Assembly (NCBI GenBank): GCA_964416385.1
Contig: CAYQDW010000096.1
Coordinates: 1 to 5,741 of the forward strand
DNA: 5,741 nucleotides
Source of the DNA: JAUHWL01 sp964416385
Lineage (GTDB): Bacteria > Bacteroidota > Bacteroidia > Flavobacteriales > Schleiferiaceae
Direction: 5' to 3'
The notes beneath the pieces are model-generated. The model saw only the letters and a list, made by a program, of their open reading frames with translations. It was not told the origin of the DNA and ran no database searches. Positions 1 to 5,741 of the stretch are shown here, one piece after another (positions within the stretch are counted from its first letter, which is position 1; every line of letters starts with the position of its first letter). The position numbers and the translations under genes are program-made.

Positions 1-807
1 ACCCCCCGCGACCCCTTTGCTGATCTTTTTATAGATGCTTTAGGCGAGGTTGGTTTTGAAAGCTTCATAGAAACCGAAGATGGCTTCTGTGCCTACATAC
101 AGCAAGCGTTATACAGCGAAGGTTTAGAAAAAACAGCCTGGGCCTGGAATATAGACGGAGTAGACGTAAAATCTAGCGTGAAAATAATACCTCGCGTAAA
201 CTGGAACGTAGCATGGGAGAAAAACTTCCAGCCCATATTGGTGGATGATATGGTGTATATACACGCGCCATTTCATCCCGCGAAGCCGGAAATAAAATAC
301 CAACTTTTGATAGAACCAAAGATGAGCTTTGGCACCGGCCACCACCAAACCACACACATGATGGTGCAATATGTGCTAGAGCTTGACCTTGCCGGCAAAA
401 CAACTTTAGATATGGGCTGTGGTACTGGTGTGTTGGCCATTTTGGCCGCCAAGCGCGGTGCCATAAACATTTGGGCCATTGATATTGACGCATGGAGTGT
501 TGAAAATACGCTTGAAAATGCTGAGCGAAATGGCGCTTTACTAACCACTTTGCAAGGCGATAAAGAGGTTTTGCCAGCGCAAACTTTTGATGTGATTCTG
601 GCTAATATTAACAAAAACGTGCTGTTGGCTGATATGGCCGCTTATGCAGAACACCTGCCATTAAAGGGCGAAATTGTTTTTTCTGGGTTTTATACCCATG
701 ACCTGGCAGATATAGAGGCGGCAGCCGTTGCGCAGGGACTTACACTGGTAAGCACCAAAACCCGCGATGACTGGCAAGCGGCCCGTTTTGTGAAATCGCG
801 TGGATAA
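1..807 (+). CDS. prmA: Ribosomal protein L11 methyltransferase PrmA, 5'-truncated by the window edge
   Basis: PrmA is a cytoplasmic SAM-dependent enzyme that methylates amino groups of ribosomal protein L11. The frame is open from base 1 to the TAA at 805-807, giving 268 codons. The first visible residues (TPRDPFADLFIDALGEVGFE) match the N-terminal region of Bacteroidota PrmA, so I estimate only about ten codons are missing. Visible signatures, by window codon number: the PrmA motif FGTGHHQTTH at 110-119; SAM motif I, LDMGCGTG, at 136-143; the acidic segment IDIDAWSVEN at 160-169; the ANIN motif at 201-204, in the position of the family's catalytic-site ANI; and GEIVFSGF at 223-230 near the C-terminus. 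The GTG at 178 is an internal Val codon, not the start, because conserved sequence continues upstream of it. No terminator is visible after the stop, so read-through into the next gene is possible. The promoter lies outside the window. Confidence 0.96.
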   Translation, partial: TPRDPFADLFIDALGEVGFESFIETEDGFCAYIQQALYSEGLEKTAWAWNIDGVDVKSSVKIIPRVNWNVAWEKNFQPILVDDMVYIHAPFHPAKPEIKYQLLIEPKMSFGTGHHQTTHMMVQYVLELDLAGKTTLDMGCGTGVLAILAAKRGAINIWAIDIDAWSVENTLENAERNGALLTTLQGDKEVLPAQTFDVILANINKNVLLADMAAYAEHLPLKGEIVFSGFYTHDLADIEAAAVAQGLTLVSTKTRDDWQAARFVKSRG

Positions 808-841
808 AAAGTACCTTTAAATATGCGAGACAGCGAGATTT

Positions 842-849
842 TACGTTTG
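842..849 (+). promoter_or_regulatory. Possible Bacteroidota -7 promoter box (TACGTTTG)
   Basis: The octamer matches the Bacteroidota -7 consensus TAnnTTTG and lies 26 bases before the GTG start of the large gene, so transcription would begin around 855-858 with a leader of about 20 bases. No convincing TTG-type -33 element is present; the nearest candidate is a CTTTAA at 815-820. The octamer overlaps the hairpin at 846-869, so the two readings compete: a promoter if transcription starts here, an RNA hairpin if transcription reads through from prmA. Confidence 0.35.
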
Positions 850-869
850 TTTTACGGACATAAAACGAA
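846..869 (+). promoter_or_regulatory. A/T-rich hairpin just upstream of the large gene's start
   Basis: Bases 846-854 (TTTGTTTTA) can pair with 861-869 (TAAAACGAA), forming nine pairs with one T-G wobble around a six-base loop, CGGACA. The stem ends six bases before the GTG start. On a prmA read-through transcript it would sit in the ribosome-binding region and could limit initiation. It is mostly A-T, so it is not strongly stable, and no U-run follows, so it does not look like an intrinsic terminator. A chance origin is possible. Confidence 0.3.
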
Positions 870-875
870 GCTGGC

Positions 876-3800
876 GTGATTAAAGAGTTATCCATTTTAC
901 CCCGTTTATTTTTCATTGTTCTCATTGGTTTGCTGGTGCTGCCCATGCAGCCGCTTAAGGCGCAAAAGATTAAAAGCTTTAGTAAAGACAAGGCCGGCTA
1001 CGCGGAAGATTTACAGGTTTTTTTAAAAGATATTGAAAAGCAAAAAGACAAGTGGGAACCTCTATATCTAGACTTTTCTAGTCGCCTTGCAGATGATTTT
1101 TTAAGCGAAGAAGCTTTTGATGCCTTAGTAACCATAAGCAACAACCTATACCGCAAGCGCATTGTAGATTTTGAAACGTGGCATTTTTTTCTGCGGAGTA
1201 TCATCTTACTCTATGAAAATGAAGATCCACAATACGCGTTGCCTTGGCTAGAAGACATGGTAGGCTTTAGCAAAAAGGAGCGCAGCAAGCCCATTTCTGT
1301 GTATTTGCGCACCATTTATCAAGGACTTAATGCACAAATTTTATATGATGATGGCAGCCTGCGGTGGACAGCCTTTGACGCTATTTGGGTGTTTAAGTTT
1401 GCAGAAGAACCTTATTTTGAGCTCACTAATGCCAACGTTTGGGGCTATTTTAAAAGTGACAGTACGCTCATTGAAGGTACCTCTGGGGTTTACTACCCGA
1501 AGCAATTGCGCTTTAAAGGTACCGGTGGTACGGTGTATTGGGTACGCACGGGGCTAAGTCAAGATTCTGCATACGCAGAGCTAAATCAATATGAATTGTT
1601 GGCAGAACGTCAAGATTTTGCAGCAGATAGCGTTCTTCTTTACAGTAAACTATACATCTCAGAGCCGCTGCTTGGTAAATTTGAAGAACGCCTAAGCTCA
1701 AGAAGCGAAGAGCGCAATGCTTCTTTTCCACGCTTTGTAAGCTACAGGTATGATTTGGAGTTGCGCGACATTTATCCAAACGTAGATTTTATCGGTGGAA
1801 TCTCGGTTATTGGCAGTAAATTTTATGGCTCTGGCACGCCAGAAAACAAAGCAACCTTGTTGTTTAATTACGAGGGTAGCCCTATCATAAAAGCTAAAAG
1901 TGAGCGTATATTGCTGCGGCAAGACATCTTAAACTCTGATGCTACCCAAATAACCATCACCCTAGATAACGACAGTATTTTTCATCCAAAAAGCTCACTG
2001 CGGTTTATTCCGGCGCAAAATCAGCTCACCTTAAACCGTACAAACGAAGGCCTTTCGCTAACCCCATACAGCGATACCTATCACGATATGGACATCTTTT
2101 TTGAGGTGATGAGTTGGAAGCTCAATGAGCCGCAATTGCACTTGGGTAACCTCAATTTAGGTGCTGCCAGTCCGGTGATTTTTGAAAGTCAGAATTACTA
2201 TCGCGGCGAGCGCATGGACGAAATTAAAGGACTTGATGAGGTGGGGCCACTGCGCAACATTGCCAGTGTTGTAGAAACATTTGGCAGCAAAACACTTTCG
2301 CTAGACGATATGGCCCGCGGGTTGCGCATGAGCAAAGAAGCCACACATCGCTTTATGCTGCAAATGAGCATTGGCGGGTTTGTTAATTATGACCAGGCCT
2401 CAGAAGGCATTACGGTTAAAGACAAGCTCTTTAATTACATACAAAATGAGCGCGGCAGGCGCGATTATGATGTTATTCGCTTCGTGTCTGGGTTAGAATC
2501 TGGTGCAAATGCCAGCATCAGCCTGCTTAACTATGATATGGATATACAGGGCATTGCAGCCATAGCCCTAAGCGATTCTCAAGAGGTGGCGCTATTCCCC
2601 TCTGGCCGTAAAATAACCGTGCATGAAGGTTTAGACTTTGATTTTGATGGCCGTATTTCTGCGGGGCGATTTAGCTTTTGGGGTAGGGAGTTCTTCTTTG
2701 ACTATGATTTGTTCCAGATGAACATGCCCACCATAGACTCTATGCGTTTTAAGGTATTGAGTTTTGATAAAGACATTAATGGCAACAGGCGGCTTGTTGA
2801 TGTTAAAAATGTGCTTCAGAATATTAATGGTGAGTTGTTGATTGATAAGCCCAATAACAAGTCGGGGCGCACGCGTTACACAGAATACCCCATCTTTAAA
2901 AGTGGTAAAGAAAGCTTTGTGTACTATGACCGCCCAAGCATCTTTGATGCTGTGTACAACCGCGACCGGTTCTTTGTAACCCTAGAACCTTTTGAGATTG
3001 ATAGCCTCGATAATACCTCTACGCAAGGTTTAAAGTTTGCGGGCGAGCTAGAAAGTGCCGGAATCTTCCCAACCATTGCAGAAGATATTATGGTGCAAGA
3101 AGATTACTCGCTAGGTTTTAAAACGGAAACGCCGCCAGGCGGCTACCCCGGCTATGGCGGTAAAGGCACATATACAGGTGCCATTAACCTAAGTAATAAA
3201 GGCTTTTTGGGCGATGGCAGCATCAGCTATCTCACCTCTACAGCGCAGGCCGATAGTTTGATCTTTTTCCCAGACAGTACCAACGGTTTAGCAGAGGTCT
3301 ATGAAATTTTACCACAAGTTGCGGCAGTAGAATATCCGCATGTAACTGCGGTAAATGTGCTCCTCAACTGGCGGCCATACCAAGATGTTTTTTACACCTC
3401 CAATACCGCTACGCCTTTTCAGATGTATGATGAGGTGGGCATGGAGGCCCGCGGTACACTCGCGCTGGGCCCTAATAAGCTGGGCGGTAAAGGGCGCTTA
3501 GACTTTTTAGATGCCCAAACCCAAGCCGAAGATTATGATTTCCGCAACCGCCAGTTTAATAGTGCAGCATTGTCGTTTAAAGTACGGGCAGATGCCACAC
3601 GCGACTGGGGTTTTCAGCTACAAAACGCACGCGGGTTTGTAAACTTTGATCAAGAAAAAGGGGAGTTCACGGTTAATGATGCGGCCAGTTATCTCGACTT
3701 CCCAATCAACCAATATATCGCCTACATGGATTTTGCAGAATGGGACATCCCCGCTAAAACCATAGAGGTTAAAAAGTTAGGTGGCAATGCAGGGTCGCAC

Positions 3801-5315
3801 ATGGTTTCTGTTCACCCAAAGCAAGATTCACTACAGTTCATGGCTGGCAGCGCGCGGTTTAGCTTGTTGCCAAGCCTGTTAGAAGGCTTTGATGTACCGC
3901 ACATAGATGTTGCTGATGCCACCATTATACCAGACAGTGGCTATGTAGAAATTGAGCCAAAAGCATTGATGCGCACACTATACAAGGCACAAATCATTGC
4001 CAACCGCACAACCAAGTATCACAACTTTTACGAAGCTACCGTAGATGTTAAGACCCGCAGGTTTTACCGTGGCTCAGGCTATTTAGAGTACATTGATGAA
4101 GACCTCACACCTTGGCCGTTGTACTTTGAAAGCATTAAGCCAGATACTGGCCAAACCACCATTGCCTTAGCCAACGTTAAAGAAGAAGATGCCTTTTACA
4201 TCAGTGCCTTTTTTGGGTACTACGGCAAGGTGCATTTACGGGCTACAGATAAGCTGATGTTGTTTGATGGTTATACCTTAATTCAACACCAATGCCCAAA
4301 TATCCAAACCACATGGTTTAAATTTAAGAGCGTAATAGACCCCAAGAAGATTGTTATTATTCTGCCAGAAGACAATCCGGCTACGCGGGGAGATAATCTC
4401 TATAACGGCATTTATCTCGCCCCAGATTCTACCAGTGGCTACTCTGCCTTCTTATCGCGCCAAAGCGCCAAAGCCGATCAAGAGCTGTTGGCATCAACGG
4501 GGGTATTGTTTTATGATAAGAATAGCTACAGCTACATCATTACGGCCCAAGAAAAGGTTGATAATCCCCGATTGGCAGGCAACTATCTGTCGCTTAATAA
4601 CCGCGATTGCTATACCACAGGAAAAGGTATGCTGGGCTTTGCAGATAAGGCTGGCCGCATAGATTTAATGAGTTATGGCATTGTAAACCATGATTTAAAC
4701 AGTGATGCCATTGCCTTAGATATGGTTTTGGGTATAGGCTTCTTCTTTGATGAAGACATTTTAAAAGAAGTTACCCAGCGTTTGCAAGAGGCCAGTGGCT
4801 TTAAAGCCAGTGATGTAAATCGCGAAGCCTATCAGGTTACCCTCAATAATTTGTTGAGTGCAAAAGAACGCGAGCGCTATGATGAAGAAGTGTCGCTTTA
4901 CGGTGCACCAGAGCGCGTGCCCAAGCAGTTGCGTAAAACCATCACCTTTAGTGATATTGTGCTCAATTTTAACCCAGAAACCAATTCCTTTATTTCTGAG
5001 GGGGATATAGGTATAGATAACATTTTGGGAGAGCCCATCAACAAAAAGGTGAGCGGTATTGTAGAGATTATGCGCAAGCGTAGGGGAGATGAGATTTACA
5101 TCTATTTAGAGTTAGATCGCGGAGATTATATCTTCTTCCAATACAAACGCAATGTGTTGCAGTTTTACACCACAGACAAGGCCTTAATGGCCAAGCTATT
5201 GGAGAAAGATACAGACGCGCGCAGTTTGGCCGCCAAAGATGGCTTACCACCATATACCTACAATGCAGCCAGCAAAGGCAAAGTGCGTTTATTTCTTGAC
5301 AGATTTGAAGAGTAG
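876..5315 (+). CDS. Large exported beta-rich protein of unknown function (1479 aa)
   Basis: I cannot name this family or assign a function. The GTG at 876 is chosen because an in-frame stop lies at 861-863, no ATG, GTG or TTG falls between them, and this start gives a complete signal peptide: MIKELSILPR, a hydrophobic core at about 11-22, and likely cleavage after A29 (PLKA|Q). There is no lipobox cysteine and no second clear membrane segment, so the mature protein is probably periplasmic or beyond. Residues about 40-200 look alpha-helical. From about 200 onward the sequence is mostly alternating, aromatic-rich beta sequence with repeated G-x-G turns (near 215, 318, 779, 871, 1066 and 1249). 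Residues 457-522 resemble an IclR-type winged helix. Residues about 1350-1479 form a further beta-rich domain; no type IX sorting domain was recognised there. Only two cysteines occur (1140 and 1245). A long beta scaffold of the AsmA/TamB or LptA/OstA kind is a speculative alternative without motif-level proof. It lies 68 bases after prmA and 15 before clpS. Confidence 0.95.
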   Translation: MIKELSILPRLFFIVLIGLLVLPMQPLKAQKIKSFSKDKAGYAEDLQVFLKDIEKQKDKWEPLYLDFSSRLADDFLSEEAFDALVTISNNLYRKRIVDFETWHFFLRSIILLYENEDPQYALPWLEDMVGFSKKERSKPISVYLRTIYQGLNAQILYDDGSLRWTAFDAIWVFKFAEEPYFELTNANVWGYFKSDSTLIEGTSGVYYPKQLRFKGTGGTVYWVRTGLSQDSAYAELNQYELLAERQDFAADSVLLYSKLYISEPLLGKFEERLSSRSEERNASFPRFVSYRYDLELRDIYPNVDFIGGISVIGSKFYGSGTPENKATLLFNYEGSPIIKAKSERILLRQDILNSDATQITITLDNDSIFHPKSSLRFIPAQNQLTLNRTNEGLSLTPYSDTYHDMDIFFEVMSWKLNEPQLHLGNLNLGAASPVIFESQNYYRGERMDEIKGLDEVGPLRNIASVVETFGSKTLSLDDMARGLRMSKEATHRFMLQMSIGGFVNYDQASEGITVKDKLFNYIQNERGRRDYDVIRFVSGLESGANASISLLNYDMDIQGIAAIALSDSQEVALFPSGRKITVHEGLDFDFDGRISAGRFSFWGREFFFDYDLFQMNMPTIDSMRFKVLSFDKDINGNRRLVDVKNVLQNINGELLIDKPNNKSGRTRYTEYPIFKSGKESFVYYDRPSIFDAVYNRDRFFVTLEPFEIDSLDNTSTQGLKFAGELESAGIFPTIAEDIMVQEDYSLGFKTETPPGGYPGYGGKGTYTGAINLSNKGFLGDGSISYLTSTAQADSLIFFPDSTNGLAEVYEILPQVAAVEYPHVTAVNVLLNWRPYQDVFYTSNTATPFQMYDEVGMEARGTLALGPNKLGGKGRLDFLDAQTQAEDYDFRNRQFNSAALSFKVRADATRDWGFQLQNARGFVNFDQEKGEFTVNDAASYLDFPINQYIAYMDFAEWDIPAKTIEVKKLGGNAGSHMVSVHPKQDSLQFMAGSARFSLLPSLLEGFDVPHIDVADATIIPDSGYVEIEPKALMRTLYKAQIIANRTTKYHNFYEATVDVKTRRFYRGSGYLEYIDEDLTPWPLYFESIKPDTGQTTIALANVKEEDAFYISAFFGYYGKVHLRATDKLMLFDGYTLIQHQCPNIQTTWFKFKSVIDPKKIVIILPEDNPATRGDNLYNGIYLAPDSTSGYSAFLSRQSAKADQELLASTGVLFYDKNSYSYIITAQEKVDNPRLAGNYLSLNNRDCYTTGKGMLGFADKAGRIDLMSYGIVNHDLNSDAIALDMVLGIGFFFDEDILKEVTQRLQEASGFKASDVNREAYQVTLNNLLSAKERERYDEEVSLYGAPERVPKQLRKTITFSDIVLNFNPETNSFISEGDIGIDNILGEPINKKVSGIVEIMRKRRGDEIYIYLELDRGDYIFFQYKRNVLQFYTTDKALMAKLLEKDTDARSLAAKDGLPPYTYNAASKGKVRLFLDRFEE

Positions 5316-5330
5316 ACTTAATTTCGCCAG

Positions 5331-5618
5331 ATGAGATTAACAGTAGCAGGAGATATTCAAGAGCTTACCCAGATTAACATAGAAGAATCTGTGGGTAAGC
5401 AGCATGAGTTGGTGCTCTTTAATGATGAGGTAAATACGTTCGACTGGGTGATTGAATCGCTTATTGAAGTATGCGATCATACGGTAGAACAAGCCGAGCA
5501 ATGTGCTTTAATTACGCACTACAAGGGCAAATGCGGTGTTAAGAGTGGCAGTTGGGACGATCTAAAACCACGATGTATAAACCTATGTGAGCGCGGATTA
5601 AGTGCAGAAATTATTTAG
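5331..5618 (+). CDS. clpS: ATP-dependent Clp protease adaptor protein ClpS
   Basis: ClpS is a small cytoplasmic adaptor that binds proteins with N-terminal Phe, Leu, Tyr or Trp and hands them to the Clp unfoldase-protease. The 95-residue length fits the family. After a variable N-terminal tail (about 1-26) comes the core: LFNDEVNTFDWVI at 29-41, the helix around EQAEQCALITHY at 53-64, then GKCGVKSG at 66-73. Against E. coli ClpS, which I aligned from memory, N31, D32 and H63 match the N-degron-binding N34, D35 and H66, with identical spacing. E33 replaces D36, F37 replaces the gatekeeper M40, and A59 replaces M62. The strand after HYKGK is two residues shorter than in E. coli. The ATG follows the large gene's stop by 15 bases with no clear Shine-Dalgarno sequence or separate promoter, so co-transcription with the large gene is likely. 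No intrinsic terminator is visible after the TAG. Confidence 0.95.
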   Translation: MRLTVAGDIQELTQINIEESVGKQHELVLFNDEVNTFDWVIESLIEVCDHTVEQAEQCALITHYKGKCGVKSGSWDDLKPRCINLCERGLSAEII

Positions 5619-5643
5619 TGCTTTTTTTATTGGTGTAAGCGTG

Positions 5644-5651
5644 TATATTTG
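5644..5651 (+). promoter_or_regulatory. Likely tRNA promoter, Bacteroidota -7 box (TATATTTG)
   Basis: This octamer is an exact TAnnTTTG match, 15 bases before the first base of the mature tRNA, which places the transcription start around 5657-5659 with a leader of roughly ten bases. The expected -33 position falls in the T-run at 5622-5628, which is only a degenerate match to the TTG-type element; the better TTG at 5630-5632 is too close. The box supports separate transcription of the tRNA rather than dependence on the clpS transcript. Confidence 0.6.
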
Positions 5652-5666
5652 CAGCCCTCAAAACGA

Positions 5667-5740
5667 GGCTCCGTAGCTTAACTGGATAGAGCACCTGACT
5701 ACGGATCAGGAGGTTCGGGGTTCGAATCCCTGCGGAGTCA
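5667..5740 (+). tRNA. tRNA-Arg (anticodon ACG)
   Basis: The cloverleaf folds completely by eye. The acceptor stem pairs 5667-5673 (GGCTCCG) with 5733-5739 (CGGAGTC), seven pairs including one G-T, and A5740 is the discriminator. The D stem pairs GCTT (5676-5679) with GAGC (5689-5692). The anticodon stem pairs CCTGA (5694-5698) with TCAGG (5706-5710), and its loop CTACGGA carries ACG at 5701-5703. The variable loop is AGGTT. The T stem pairs CGGGG with CCCTG around the loop TTCGAAT. ACG reads CGN arginine codons, with A34 normally deaminated to inosine by TadA. The window ends at the next base, C5741, so whether CCA is encoded cannot be told. Confidence 0.97.
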
Positions 5741-5741
5741 C

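Noticed and set aside
273..614. Antisense frames opposite prmA, and similar ones opposite the large gene
   Set aside because: Their translations look like shadows of the real genes, with no conserved motif or independent start signals.
178..807. prmA starting at the GTG at 178
   Set aside because: The frame is open back to base 1 and the upstream codons encode conserved PrmA N-terminal sequence, so 178 is an internal Val codon.
4351..4662. 103-codon overlapping + strand frame inside the large gene
   Set aside because: It lies in another frame of a clearly coding region, its translation shows no recognisable domain, and it has no promoter or start context of its own.
1349..5315. AsmA/TamB or LptA/OstA family assignment for the large protein
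   Set aside because: The G-x-G beta pattern is only generally similar; I see no family-specific motif, so a name would be a guess without a profile or structure search.
5600..5628. Intrinsic terminator after clpS, suggested by the T-run at 5622-5628
   Set aside because: No G/C-rich stem precedes the run; the AGTGC copies on either side are direct, not inverted. The T-run fits better as part of the tRNA promoter's -33 region.
5667..5741. tRNA 3' end as an integration (att) site
   Set aside because: The window ends at the tRNA and no repeat of its 3' end or integrase gene is visible, so there is nothing to support it.

Overview
The window looks like chromosomal DNA from a member of the Bacteroidota, probably of the Flavobacteriales/Cytophagales type. 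Four things point there: the PrmA and ClpS sequences resemble Bacteroidota versions; the three protein genes lack clear Shine-Dalgarno sequences; two TAnnTTTG boxes (the Bacteroidota -7 promoter element) lie where promoters are expected; and the large exported protein has a signal peptide ending in Ala-Gln, common in this phylum. Base composition looks moderate and even, and no mobile element, CRISPR array or sign of recent transfer was seen. The placement below phylum is inference.

Layout, all on the + strand: (1) 1-807, the 3' part of prmA, the ribosomal protein L11 methyltransferase gene, lacking only about its first ten codons. (2) 808-875, a short spacer with a possible -7 box, two short direct repeats and an A/T-rich hairpin next to the following start codon. 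(3) 876-5315, a 1479-residue exported protein of unknown function that fills three quarters of the window. (4) 5331-5618, clpS, the N-degron adaptor of the Clp protease, only 15 bases after the large gene. (5) 5619-5666, a spacer with a good TAnnTTTG promoter box. (6) 5667-5740, tRNA-Arg with anticodon ACG, ending one base before the window edge.

PrmA (translation machinery modification), ClpS (N-end-rule proteolysis) and the tRNA are housekeeping functions. The undescribed part is the large protein between them. It has a signal peptide, an alpha-helical N-terminal region, long beta-rich stretches with a recurring G-x-[hydrophobic]-x-[aromatic] unit, and an internal segment that reads like an IclR-type winged helix even though the protein should be exported. 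The close spacing to clpS suggests co-transcription, but nothing in the sequence shows a functional link between an exported protein and a cytoplasmic protease adaptor.
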